A DNA stretch of 64,000 nt from the NCBI GenBank assembly GCA_023052935.1, contig CM041294.1:23491141-23555140 (forward strand), in the 5' to 3' direction. The first letter of the stretch is position 1. Each line of letters begins with the position of its first letter. The notes under the pieces are model-generated. The model ran no database searches and was not told the DNA's origin. It saw nothing but the letters and a program-made list of their open reading frames with translations. Below, piece by piece: positions 10,242 through 20,281 of this stretch. Source of the DNA: Piezodorus guildinii (Eukaryota > Arthropoda > Insecta > Hemiptera > Pentatomidae). The position numbers were made by a program, and so were the translations under genes.

Positions 10242-12400
10242 TTAAGTTAGTAACACATGTTTAGTTCTTTTATGAATGTAGCGTTTTAGAGATGCTTTAT
10301 TGTAGTTACCGATTTCCTTTATTAATGGATTTTTGGAGACTGGTGTTTTACTGAAGTAAGAAGCTGTTTGATTATGGACAAAATGTTTAATTGTTGGAAG
10401 CTGTAAGTCCTGGAGCATGGATGATATTTTAGTGTAGCGGGGGTAATTATTAATTATCCGCATTGATAGATTTTGAATCCTTTCAAGTTTTTGGTAGTTA
10501 GTCAAGCAGGTTGAGCTCCAGACTGGCGAGGCGTATGTAATTAACGGGCGAATAACTGATTTGTATATTATTAATTTGTTATGAGAGCTCAAATGGGATT
10601 TTCTGTTGAAGTATGGAAACATTTTAAATATTAATTTTTTGGCTTTATCAGTTTTTCTATTGATATGATCTGTGAACGTAAGAGATTTGTCTAATGTTAT
10701 GCCTAGGTACTGTACGGATTTTGACCAAGGGATGAGAGCTGAATTTATCTTGATTTGGTGGTTTATTTGTGGGCGACGTTTAGTGAAAAGAATTGCTTCA
10801 GATTTGGTGGGATTGATTTTCAATTTCCATTTTATGCAATATTTGTGAAATTTTTTAAAATATAGTTGAAGGCGATTCACTATTGTATCTATGCGATATG
10901 ATGATGTATACAATGCTGTATCATCAGCGTATAATGACCTCGTCACAAATGGATGGGCTGGTAAATCAGAAATGAACAAATTAAATAGGATTGGAGATAG
11001 GCAAGAGCCTTGAGGAAGACCCGCTAAGATGGGGAGTGTGTCGGAAGTAGATGTCCCAACTTGAATATAGAACTGTCTATTTGTTAAATAGGAGTGAATG
11101 ATGTGAATCAGGTATGGTGGGAAGTTGAATGCGATTAATTTGTATATGAGCCCGGAGTGCCAAATGGTATCAAATGCTTTTTCGAGGTCTAGAAGGAGCA
11201 TGCCGGTATGTTTGCGTTCGTTAAAGGCTTTTGTGATGAAGTCAGTAAGTCGTGCTAATTGGTCAATAGTGCAGTGGTGATTCCTAAAACCAAATTGTTC
11301 ATCTATTAGGAGGTTCTTTAGTCTAATATGCTTGTTAATTCTTTTGAGAATTAGTTTTTCCAGAATTTTAGAAAGTATATTAAGTAGACTTATAGGTCTG
11401 TAGTTCGAAACATTACTATGGTCTTTATTCGGTTTTTTTATTACTATAGTTTTGGAAGTTTTCCAGATGATAGGGAAGTAGCTATATCTCAATGTGCAAT
11501 TAAATACTTTAGTTAAAAAATAAATCGATTTTCGGCTTAGATTTTTAATAACTAAGGAGGGGATGCTGTCATCACCTGGGGCTTTTTTTGGCTTCAGTTC
11601 TTTAATGATATTTGCGACTTCTTTCGGAGAAATGGAAGAGAAATTAACAATAAAAGGTGATTTTAAATAATCGCGGACGGATTTTAGAATTTTACGGTTG
11701 TGGTGATTTGAACCAAGAAGAGAGGTGATTGAGTGAGTTGACTGGAAATGCTTGACTAATAGCTGAGCTTTTTCCCTGTCCAGATATGCGTAGCCGTCGT
11801 TATTTTTTAAAGGTGGAATTTTCGGGGACTGCTTAGTTAAATTTTTGTGAATTTTCCACATGTTATTGTCCCCTGGCTGACAAGATTTCAAAACCGTAGC
11901 CCAGTTTTCGTTTTTTCCAGTCATGGAGACGTTTTTTAATGTAACTGTTTAGTTTATTATAGACTAATTTGGTTTTTGGAATTTTGTTACGCTGGAAAGA
12001 TCTTTTTAATCTATTTTTTAAATATATTAATGCTCTGAGTCGATATTTTATTTATTTTATTTGGTGGGATATATACAGATATTACAGTGGTCGATTTATT
12101 GTTAATAATTGTATTGATCGCCACGGCTTCGGTAAACATTAAGTCAGGAACGTGTATAAAATGATGCTGAATATCGGACCGCACTAAAAGCATGACCCCC
12201 CCTCCAGCTCTACTACGGTCACGTCTGTAAATGACATATCCTGGAAGAGAGAAACGATCAGTTTCAGAAAGACGAGTTTCACAAACAGAGACTAAATGGG
12301 GTTGATTATGATTTAAAAATAATTTAAATTCTACATCGTTTCCGCGAATAGTTTGTGCGTTCCACATCATAAGTTTAATTTTACTATTGTCACTAGTCAT
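10242..12400 (-). pseudogene. J1 ORF2 (endonuclease + reverse transcriptase), broken
   Basis: ORF2 of Jockey elements nicks the target and copies element RNA into it. The start chosen is the ATG at 12398-12400 (MTSDNSKIKLMMWNAQ). The N-terminal APE-type endonuclease is visible up to SVCETRL and SVYIPPNK, then a stop near 12011. The GDFN and SDH catalytic blocks are absent, so about 200 residues have been deleted there. A linker (QRNKIPKTKLVYNKLNSYIK) follows, with a further frameshift around 11915. The reverse transcriptase is then open from 11924 to 10242, with RPISLLNILSKILE, LLLDLEKAFDTIWH, LPQGSCLSPILFNLF and the catalytic YADDTAL. The protein ends in KRYIHKRTKHVLLT. There is no RNase H domain, as is usual for the Jockey clade. 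Confidence 0.9.
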
Positions 12401-12652
12401 TAGAATTTTCCGAATGAGTTGTAGCACCTATTGTAATGTATACGAGAAAGTATGTTATAAAAGAGTACGGGATATAAAGATCGCTGATAATTATTATTGT
12501 GAAATTGAAGCTAAGGCTAAAGTTGTTTATACAGCAGCTTATACAATAGGAATTTAGCAAGACACTGTGTATAAACAATTTTACATCGCTAACACTCATA
12601 AGAGATTTGAATAAATAAATATTACGAGTATTTTTGCACAATGGAATGACCA

Positions 12653-13789
12653 TTAATCCAACATAGAAAGTAATCCTTCTACGAGAATAAAGATTTTTGA
12701 CATGCCATCTTCGGCGCTTTTTAGTTGTAACAAAATTTTTTTAAAGTTTGTAATTAATTTACTTACATTAAATAAATTGAATATATTTTTTATCTCTTTA
12801 AAACAATCAGACATGGTCGGTTCGTTAGAGTTGCTGTTGGCGGTTTTCGGAGAGAATGTATTTTGAGGCCACGGAGATTTCGGGGTTGGTAGAACTGGAA
12901 ATTCTTGGTCAGTTTGTTCAAATGTTTTTCGTGGAATCGCTCGAAGTGCTGGTTTTTTTTTGCTTAACTGTAATTCGAGATTTCTTTGATATTTCGTACA
13001 TTCCGTGGAATTAGAAAAATGTTCATCGGAGCAATTACAGCATTTGGGTTTGAACCCGTCGATTAATGTGTTTGGGCAGTCCTTTGAAAGATGGTCTTCG
13101 GCACATTTCAGACATTTTGGATTTTTAAAGCAATTACGTGCCACGTGGTTAAATTCTTGACATTTGTAACATTGAGTTAAAGTTTTGTTAGATCTGTATT
13201 TTTCCCATTTTATTACAATGTTACAACTATAGCGAATGTTATTTAATTTGGCTAGCTGTTCTTTATTATCTAAAATTACTATTAGTATCGGAAGCTTTAT
13301 AGACCCGCTGGCAGATTTTTTCTCCATTTGGTAGATTTTATGAATGGCTAAACCTTGATTTTGTAGGTCAGTCGAAATTTCTTCAATGGGGAACTGAGGA
13401 GGCATACCTTTTAAAATAATTTTAGGTTTCGTTTCACTTTTAGGAGTGAACGTGTGAAAGCCGAGATTGATATCTTTTAAGAAATTTTTTACGAGTTCAA
13501 AGTCTTCACTGTTATGGACATATATTGTAGTTTTATTCATATTATATTTTATATTTAAGTCTTTCACTTTTGATTTTAAATTGTTAATAGCACCACTGAT
13601 GTTGTTGTAAGATGAGTTTACTATTATGGGAGGATATTGACTTTTGTTCTGTTTCTGACTTACTATGTTTTTTAAGATTTCGGTATCTTCTTCATCTAAA
13701 TCGGAAAGTATGTCATAACTATTGGAGGTTTCAATGTTGAACTCACCTCTTTTACGTTTTGTTGACGTGCTGGCTGTCTGTTCAGCCAT
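12653..13789 (-). CDS. J1 ORF1, gag-like nucleic-acid-binding protein
   Basis: About 378 residues. ORF1 proteins of Jockey elements coat the element RNA. Three zinc knuckles lie in a row in the central-C-terminal part: CYKCQEFNHVARNC, CLKCAEDHLSKDC and CCNCSDEHFSNSTEC. They are preceded by the usual PRE-type region. The ATG at 13787-13789 (MAEQTAS) is preferred; the frame is open further upstream but without an ATG. The frame is intact, unlike ORF2. ORF2 begins about 250 bases downstream. The N-terminus is Lys/Arg-rich (TKRKRG), possibly a nuclear signal. Confidence 0.88.
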   Translation of the reverse strand: MAEQTASTSTKRKRGEFNIETSNSYDILSDLDEEDTEILKNIVSQKQNKSQYPPIIVNSSYNNISGAINNLKSKVKDLNIKYNMNKTTIYVHNSEDFELVKNFLKDINLGFHTFTPKSETKPKIILKGMPPQFPIEEISTDLQNQGLAIHKIYQMEKKSASGSIKLPILIVILDNKEQLAKLNNIRYSCNIVIKWEKYRSNKTLTQCYKCQEFNHVARNCFKNPKCLKCAEDHLSKDCPNTLIDGFKPKCCNCSDEHFSNSTECTKYQRNLELQLSKKKPALRAIPRKTFEQTDQEFPVLPTPKSPWPQNTFSPKTANSNSNEPTMSDCFKEIKNIFNLFNVSKLITNFKKILLQLKSAEDGMSKIFILVEGLLSMLD

Positions 13790-13978
13790 AGTTCGTGCTT
13801 GGCCCCCGACCGGGGCACTCTTGCTTGTATTTGTTTGATTGGAGAACAATTTGAGTAACAAACAACTGATAAACACAAAATAAAAGATTTTTCGAAAGAA
13901 AAAAGAATGACTGTAAATAAAATCACTGACTAAAGGAGAGACTGATTAGACCACTGAACTGTACCCTACGGCTGCTAG

Positions 13979-14683
13979 ACAACATGTGTTTTATTAAAAA
14001 ATCCATTATATTATTATCTAAAATAATCAGTTAGTTTTATCGGCTTTTTATCACTCTTTATCAACTTTTACAAGCTTGTGTATAAGATAATATTTTTTCT
14101 TAACTCTTTGGCTTTCCAAAGGTATATTATACATGTATATTACAGTTCTTAAGTTAAAAAACCAAAAATTTCATTAAAAAAATATTTTTTCAGTTTTCTC
14201 TTTTAGTTGTTTTTCAAATTCGCTCAACATGCATATTTAGCTGTTATTTATCAATGCTAAGAAAATATTATAGTTATTTTTATAGCATCTAAAGAATTAA
14301 AGATACTTTAGGGGAAGACAAGAAAATGAAACCTACATGATATTAAAGCCCATTGAATTTTACATCGAGTTTAATCAAAATCGTTAGAGCCGTTTTTGAG
14401 AAAAACATAAAAAGGTGCAATATGCATGGTATAAAGTACATCTTCCAGTCAGCAAATTTTGATGAAAAAGATTTTGTAATATCTCGGGCATATAGTTCTC
14501 TTAAATATGAAATTTTTAGCTTCATAGGACCTTTTGTTTACGTGCGGGAGCTACCTTTTTTCAGGACTTGGTTATTTGGACTCAGAGGACCCTAAAACGT
14601 GTATTTCCGTTGAAAACTGGAATTCGAACTTGGAATTTTCACGATCGCAATACTTTCACTTACTATACATAGTAAGTGAAAGT
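13979..14683 (+). mobile_element. Repeat A, copy 2, right part
   Basis: It continues the Repeat A sequence after the J1 insertion and ends ACTTACTATACATAGTAAGT GAAAGT, followed by an A run. Together with 9879-9978 it makes a copy of about 800 bases, slightly deleted. Confidence 0.85.
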
Positions 14684-14743
14684 AAAAAAACTATATAAAC
14701 TAAAATTTAACGACATCGAAAACTCACCTTGTTGGAATGTTTC

Positions 14744-15085
14744 TTAGTAATTGGCCAACAGAATGCAGAAGAGTGGGGCGACAAGGGACAGCAAGGTAGC
14801 AGCGTGGACGACATTGCTATCTCCGTACTCCCCGGCTATCGTAGAGTGGACCCAATCCGAGTCGATCCTCTGGTACAGGATGACCGCCACGTCGTACACC
14901 CCGCAGGCCGTCTTACTGTTGCCGAAGACAGCCCGTGAGCAGACACCAACGATCTTGTTCTCACAGATCATTGGCGATCCCGAGTCACCGGTACAAGGAC
15001 CCATCCCGTCCACGACGAACAAGCAGATGAGAGGATTGTCCTTAGTAAAGAAACTTTGACACATAGCCATGGGAAGGAGGTTCAC
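14744..15085 (-). CDS. Serine protease (S1), last coding exon with catalytic Ser
   Basis: A secreted or membrane-tethered trypsin-fold endopeptidase. The exon begins after a good acceptor (CTTCCGGCAG) in phase 0 and carries NLLPMAMCQSFF, ICLFVV, then PCTGDSGSPMIC with the catalytic Ser in GDSGSP (GDSGGP is usual), and VGVCSRAVFG...ACGVYDV...DWVHSTI, the C-terminal helix of the fold. The residue six before Ser (position 189, the primary specificity site) is Gly, so trypsin-like Arg/Lys cleavage is not expected. After the fold about 20 residues are strongly hydrophobic (HAATLLSLVAPLFCILLANY), then TAA. This fits a GPI-anchor signal or a membrane anchor. A strong donor (CAAG/GTGAGT, minus strand, 14728/14727) lies 16 bases after the stop, suggesting a 3' UTR intron or an alternative C-terminus. 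Confidence 0.9.
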   Translation of the reverse strand: MNLLPMAMCQSFFTKDNPLICLFVVDGMGPCTGDSGSPMICENKIVGVCSRAVFGNSKTACGVYDVAVILYQRIDSDWVHSTIAGEYGDSNVVHAATLLSLVAPLFCILLANY

Positions 15086-15255
15086 CTGCCGGAAGTTTTA
15101 TAATCGGGTTATTATAGAAGCTTATTTTATTTTGGAAGGGATCACTAAAAAGTTTAAGAATTTTGTGCAAACAGTAGTTAATGTTAACTTTACACGTGAA
15201 ACGCAAGACAAGAAATAACTCACTTAGAAGCTAAACTCAAAAAGATACAACTCAC

Positions 15256-15429
15256 TTTAATCTTGGAAAGAGAAGGGGTAATACTTTTATTCTTGGCGTC
15301 TTTTCCTTTCATTCCGTATCCTAAAATCGTACACGAGGAGTTGGGGTACTTGGCGGAAGTCCAGACGACGCCCACCGCCGTACTTTCAATTGCGTATTTA
15401 GTACGTATTAGTCCGAGATCTTGCATATC
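15256..15429 (-). CDS. Serine protease (S1), exon with catalytic Asp
   Basis: Exactly 58 codons, phase 0 at both ends. The acceptor is CCCACTTCAG and the donor AAA/GTGAGT. It encodes DMQDLGLIRTKYAIE, where QDLGLIR corresponds to the NDIALL block with the catalytic Asp, and then YPNSSCTILGYGMKG, the counterpart of the C..SGWG block. It ends SLSKIK, which joins VNLLPMAMC of the next exon to rebuild the usual L..V.V.....C strand. The intron to the last exon is 170 bp. Confidence 0.88.
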
Positions 15430-16329
15430 CTGAAGTGGGATAATGAAACAAATTTTAATTAAATTTATATATTTCTAAACTAAATAAAAAACTCTTCGCT
15501 ATTTTATTATTAGCAATTTAGTCATAGCTTATTTGAATATGACTGCAAAAAATTATATTCGTAAATCTACACATGTAAATTTAATTTTCGGGAACCCCGC
15601 TTATCCACTCCAAAAATACGAATTTTCCAAAACGCTTTCTATTCTTTACTTTTTTTTAATTCGTAGATACGAATCTATATTTATTGTTAATGTTATCAGA
15701 TTTTCATTCTGGAATTTACGTGTAAGTTAAAGTGTATTTTTTTTTTTTTTAATTCCTATGGATACAAAATGAATAGATTGTTCTTATTTAGTGAAACATG
15801 TGTTAAATTCTTTGTTGGAAAAGCTAAATCTAACATTATAAATACGCTAAACGAACCAAAACATGCAATAAGGTACCAAGCGAAATTTATGTATTTTATG
15901 AGATATGCCTCCGGCCCACAAACCAGCGTTATGCCTTGAAGTCTTGTTGATGGGCCTAAAGACTATATTGAAATGGCTTAATAAAGTATTGAAAGTATGA
16001 TATGGCTTAATAAAAGCAACTACTGTTTCTGTCTTATTGCATATTAGGGTTCAGTTTTGTGAAAATAGAAATGGAAATTCTCGTAGGCTTGCCTTTGTCT
16101 TTTTTTTTCATCGGAGATGATCCAAGGTACTGTAATTTTTTAAATATAATACAATCAAGTAAAACTTGTAATTAATACTCTACAACTTGTTTCAAATATG
16201 AAAATCCTCGGAAATGGGCTCAAAATGATATCAATAGAAACCGATGTACTAATGATAGGCGATATAAATACATGGTACTAGATACAGTACACTATGATCA
16301 TTATAATCCCTTCCTTATATTGGTACAAC

Positions 16330-16480
16330 AGATGCCTGTACTTAACTTATTCTGCTTCCTGCGATCTCTCAGAACACAGTATTTCCATTCACTCTTTGGC
16401 CTTCTTCTAGGTCTTATTCCATCATAGAATCTTCTTGCTATTCTTCCTTCATCAAGGAACATTCTACATTACATCAAACT
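16330..16480 (-). pseudogene. LINE C-terminal scrap
   Basis: The minus strand reads FLDEGRIARRFYDGIRPRRR, then PKSEWKYCVLRDRRKQNK, the familiar end of a LINE polyprotein (RxGRPxxRWxDCVxxDLRR type). Only about 45 codons remain, with stops on both sides. The clade cannot be assigned. Confidence 0.6.
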
Positions 16481-16589
16481 CTTTACTCGGGCCAATTAGC
16501 TTCAGGACCGTGAGTAGCTATATAATTTTATTAAAAATGGGCTACAAATATCGTTGTCCGTTACTGTTATAATTGTGCGGTAATGAGCA

Positions 16590-16875
16590 CTTGTTTGTTT
16601 ATTTATTTAACGTCACTTTATGCTACTATGGCTAATCGAAAGATGCTACAGTGGGATTCCTAAATTTTGCCAGTCCAGGTTTTATTAGAATAGGGATCTT
16701 TAATGAGTACCTGACATCGCACAGGCTCGGGACCACCTTTTAACGTCCCCTCCGAAGGACGGCATAACTAAGGATTTTTTACTCCCAGTAAAAATCCTAG
16801 GACACCTGCGGGTTTGAACCCGTGACTTTTGGCATAGGAGGCTGTTATGTTAGCCACCCAGCTACAAGTGCTCAT
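16590..16875 (-). mobile_element. S1 SINE, tRNA-derived
   Basis: On the minus strand the head carries a polymerase III B box (GGGTTCAAACC) and an A-box-like stretch (TAGCTGGGTGGCTAACA). It is followed by the family body (GACCTAAC-free, with CGAGCCTGTGCGATGTCAGG and the tail ACGTTAAATAAATAAACA). The two ends are flanked by inverted, not direct, copies of TAATGAGCACTTGT, which is odd for a SINE. Confidence 0.85.
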
Positions 16876-17439
16876 TACGGGCATTTGACAACGTTTCTTA
16901 TCCTCATTGTTTTGATATCGGAAGTAGAGGTCACGCCGAATGAGTCGCCAATGGGTTGCGGGTCCATTATTCCTTTTAATGAGGATTATTAATTATCCTC
17001 TCATGATTTAATGTGAAAAATCGAGCTTTGCTCATACCTTCTTTGTACTTCAGATTGGAAACCGCCTTTTCCGAGGGATTTCATGGTTATAACAGTTGTA
17101 GGTCACGTAAAGATGAAGCCATTCCTTCAAGTTTGAGACGATTGTTAATAATTTTATAAAAAGGACTTTATTCTGAAAATTCATTTTTCTATCATTTGTT
17201 GTTGGTTTCTTTTTTTATTCTATTGCAGCCCAACAGTGTTTTTTTCTTTTATGGTTTTGTGTTTGTGACGAAGTGTCTTGTAAAGGATTCATTGTTTTAA
17301 TGAATCTAATTTGCATCAAAATGTTTATATGTCCTGGTAAAACACTTTTATCCAGATCTTTGCATTACTGAACCGACTCTGGCTACATAATTCCTGATAA
17401 ACGGGGTTCTACTGTATTGACAAGCACTACCGGACTTAC

Positions 17440-17626
17440 CTTCTTCCCGAAACTAAACTTCGGATGTTTGAAAGCCATTTCAACTTCGTATCGTTGGATG
17501 TTGTTGATTTTATAATATACATCAATAGTCAGCATGTCAATGGGATATTCTGTTCGCCGTTCATCACGCAGTGGGCTGCCGTCAGAACCCATCGAGGGGC
17601 AATGACGCTACCGCTGCACATCTTCG
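17440..17626 (-). pseudogene. Serine protease (S1), exon with catalytic His; one-base frameshift
   Basis: The acceptor ACGCTCAG leads into SKMCSGSVIAPRWVLTAAHC, the S1 His block, after the split Ser codon from the previous exon. In that frame a TGA stops translation at 17529-17531. The rest of the exon is open in the next frame as IDVYYKINNIQRYEVEM and AFKHPKFSFGKK, which matches the family's VxxHPxF region and ends in phase 0 at GTAAGT, the phase required by the next exon. The exon is 187 nt; 188 would keep the frame. Either a real one-base deletion between about 17530 and 17570 has inactivated the gene, or this is a sequencing/assembly indel. All other exons look functional. Confidence 0.88.
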
Positions 17627-17728
17627 CTGAGCGTAAAAGAAAAACATTAAAGCAAATTTCATCATGACATTAAAGTTTTGTTGTAATTTTATTGCTAACA
17701 TAAATTAAATCTGGACTCAATGACTCAC

Positions 17729-17860
17729 AGTATGTCCTGCTGATCTGCCCCAGAATTAGGACGACCCATGGAAAGTCTTTGTTCTCAGTGATCAGGTCTC
17801 CACCGTACATCGCTCTGGGTACAAATGTTTTGTTTTTATTAGATATGATTGAATTGTTTA
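17729..17860 (-). CDS. Serine protease (S1), exon with activation site
   Basis: It encodes NKTFVPRAMYGGDLITENKD, then FPWVVLILGQISRTY. The Arg-Ala bond in VPR/AMYGGD corresponds to the zymogen cleavage site before IVGG, and PWVVLI is the first strand of the barrel. The exon ends TACT/GTGAGT in phase 1, joining TCG AAG to give S-K-M-C. The intron to the His exon is only 102 bp. The upstream limit is uncertain (the frame stays open leftwards on the minus strand past 17900; an AG at about 17855 is one candidate). A signal peptide exon was not found. No clip domain is visible. Confidence 0.82.
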
Positions 17861-17957
17861 CATCATCTGGCCCAAATATTATTTTCAAAATGTATTTACA
17901 GTATCTTGATGTTGGGATTCGGAACTTACTTATGTTTTTTTGTTTGTTTTTTTGCAG

Positions 17958-18006
17958 GTTACCAAAGCTTGCAGTGTCTGCGAAGTTACTTATCTGCCTA
18001 TTGATG
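17958..18006 (+). other. Possible 49-bp microexon, unassigned
   Basis: A long pyrimidine tract ending TTTTTTTGCAG precedes 49 open bases coding VTKACSVCEVTYLPID, followed by G/GTAAGT. The splice signals are textbook and the peptide has two Cys. It overlaps the upstream flank of the protease gene on the other strand and matches no family known to me. It could be chance. Confidence 0.25.
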
Positions 18007-18676
18007 GTAAGTTGCCTTTTTAAAATTATGAATTATAAGAATAATTTTGTTGAGTAATGGTTAAAGTGAATAAAATCTATAGGTTGCTTTATTTCCGCTG
18101 TATTTTTGCCTTATATTTTAGCCATAATCAAGATTAAATAGACTTAACGTTATTATTAAAAGAAAATTAGGATGTATTTATACGATTTCTGACATAACTT
18201 TCTAACTAGTAACAAATGAATCAGCCTTGTCAACGCCCTTTCCTAAAATGGGCCATCTCGGATTGAAATAATTAGTGTTACAACTCTTAGATTTTACGCT
18301 GAACATCCAAAACCAGGTTAGTTAAGTGTACGAGTTTACCCTACCAAATTCCATACCGTATTTCTGATTATGAAAAACCTGTTTCCGACAATTGGGTAAA
18401 ACAAAATTCTCAGATAGGATGAGGGATTCTTAAATATTATTAAGGTTGCCGATACGTATGCAAAAACTCAACAGGCATGTCTCTTGACTGCTAATAATGT
18501 CATAGGAATAAATCAACAAGTAAGGTGGAAGTTTCGATAAGCAGATAGATAGAAAATTAGTACTTTTTAATTTTATTTTTGTCCTCATACACTTCTGAGT
18601 CAAACTAATATCATACGGTAAGGAGGAAGAGGGTGAAACATTTTTTTTTATATTCTTGAACATATAATATAGGTAG
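18007..18676. other. No recognised feature
   Basis: AT-rich, no supported frame or repeat. Confidence 0.5.
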
Positions 18677-19372
18677 TATTGGGTTATCTCACATGAAATG
18701 TCGTTTTTATAGTTTCTGAAATACATAAAGGATTTTGCAGGTCTCTATTGTTTTCTTCCGAATGTTTACATATTTAAACTAAACAGTTACTAATCCTCTA
18801 CCTTTGTTTTATAAACATTAGCTTCCCAATCAATTACCCACTTTTTAGTATACCTCCAAATATGAACATGGAAACACGCGATTTTCGAGTAATATTTTGT
18901 GAGAAGGAAACCCCTACCAAACAGTTAAAGGACTCTCAGCACAACTAAATGCAAGTTCATCTATCGTTTCCGGACATTTAAAGTGTATTGGGAAAGTAAA
19001 AAAGCTCGATACATGGGTACCTCATCATCTCACTGAGCGGCAGCAAGACCCCATGTTTCAGAACATACCCGCAAAAATTGAAAGAACTGGGCTACGAAGT
19101 TCTTCCTCACCCACCATATTTTCACGAATTGTCTCTAACAGATTACCTTGTTCAGAAATTTAGACATCTTCGTCAAAGAAAAACTTTTTGAAAATGATGA
19201 TCAGGTGAAAAATGCGTTTTCAGATTATGTTTCACTTTAAGTTTTTCAGTTCGGGGATAAAAATGTTGGTGTCACGTTGGGAAAAATGTGTAGAAAAAGA
19301 AGGTAAATACTTCAAATAAAATTATCTAGTTTTCATATGAAAACGGACATTTCATGTGACACAACCCAATAA
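18677..19372 (+). mobile_element. Mariner element with both ends, deleted transposase
   Basis: About 0.7 kb between TATTGGGTTATCTCACATGA and its inverted partner TTTCATGTGACACAACCCAA TA; the outer TA is the usual mariner target dinucleotide. Inside, frameshifted pieces of the same transposase as at 3881-4505 are readable (VYWESKKARYMG near 18983-19018; ELGYEVLPHPPY near 19086-19120; KLFENDDQVKNAFSDYVSL near 19182-19240). The N-terminal two thirds are largely deleted. It is a non-autonomous relic whose ends could still be recognised by a related transposase. Confidence 0.85.
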
Positions 19373-19598
19373 TTATGTGTTAATCATTACCATTAATCTT
19401 ATTATTTCATGTGTCAGGAATATTAATAATGTACCATATGATTTAGTAGTAATTTATGAATTGTTAAAAACATGACCGGCAATACATTTTAACTCAACTC
19501 AAAGTCTTATTTTATCTGTATATTATTTTTTTACCGAAGTTAAATATATAAATAGATTAAAAAAGAAAAAACATTTATAAAAAAGAAAAGGGGGAAAA

Positions 19599-19656
<58 letters not shown>

Positions 19657-19950
19657 ATAATATACTACTACAAATTCTAAATAATTGCCAGAATGCTCTA
19701 TAATAATTTGCTAGAAAGAATTAAGGATAATACAAACATTCTGCATTGCTAAACGGACACGAATAAAAACCGTCATTAAGACTACTAACTAACAGCAAAC
19801 TAAATGGATACCCCGTCTTAGGAAAATGTAAGTTATTGTAATATTCTGCAGGAATGGATATTACAATAATAATACTCTAAACGTACTACCTTAATAAGAT
19901 CTTAAAACTTTTGTTTTCAATTTTTTGAGAAGTATTCTCCTGACACGAAA
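19373..19950. other. No gene; TA tract
   Basis: AT-rich, with a TA microsatellite at 19612-19648. Nothing else is supported. Confidence 0.5.
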
Positions 19951-20281
19951 GCTTTTTTTTACTTTCACTTACTATAAATAGTAAGGGAAAGTATTGCGAT
20001 CGTGAAAATTTTCGAATTCCAGGTTTAATTCGGATAAAAATGGTCTGACAGGGCTTAAATGCGGATATTTTAAATTTTCTTTCTCTAAAGTACCTTTAAT
20101 TTTGTTGATTCAATAAAAATAACTATATTATCTTGTTACCACTGATGAAAAACAGGTAAATATGCAAATTGAATGAATTCGATACCCAACTAAAGGAGAA
20201 AACAGAAAAAATCTTAGTTTAATGCTATTTTGTGTTTTTGAACATAAAAGCAGTAAAATACATGTATGATATACCGTTGGA

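Larger units (their letters stand above)
9979..13978 (-). mobile_element. J1, Jockey-type non-LTR retrotransposon (4.0 kb, damaged)
   Basis: A minus-strand element with ORF1, a damaged ORF2, a 3' UTR ending in AATAAAGTTTATTTTATTTT, and an A/T-rich tail that abuts the Repeat A sequence. Both boundaries are fixed by the interrupted Repeat A. A clean target duplication is not visible (only AGAAAC versus AGACAAC). The 5' end begins near GTCTAGCAGCCGTAGGGTAC. The 3' tail is the same as in the truncated copy at 20282-21359. It lies about 0.8 kb beyond the 3' end of the serine protease on the same strand. Confidence 0.9.
15430..17439 (-). other. Protease intron (2.0 kb) with repeat insertions
   Basis: It separates the His and Asp exons (donor GTAAGT, acceptor TTCAG). 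It contains a LINE C-terminal scrap at 16330-16480 and a tRNA-derived SINE at 16590-16875. No further coding sequence was recognised. Confidence 0.7.

Noticed and set aside
10242..11924. J1 reverse transcriptase as a free-standing host gene (telomerase-like)
   Set aside because: Motif order, the fused endonuclease remnant, ORF1 upstream and insertion into Repeat A all show a Jockey-type element.
14751..15059. Long plus-strand open frame opposite the last protease exon
   Set aside because: It is the antisense shadow of a clear S1 exon with GDSGSP and correct splice sites; its own translation has no motif.
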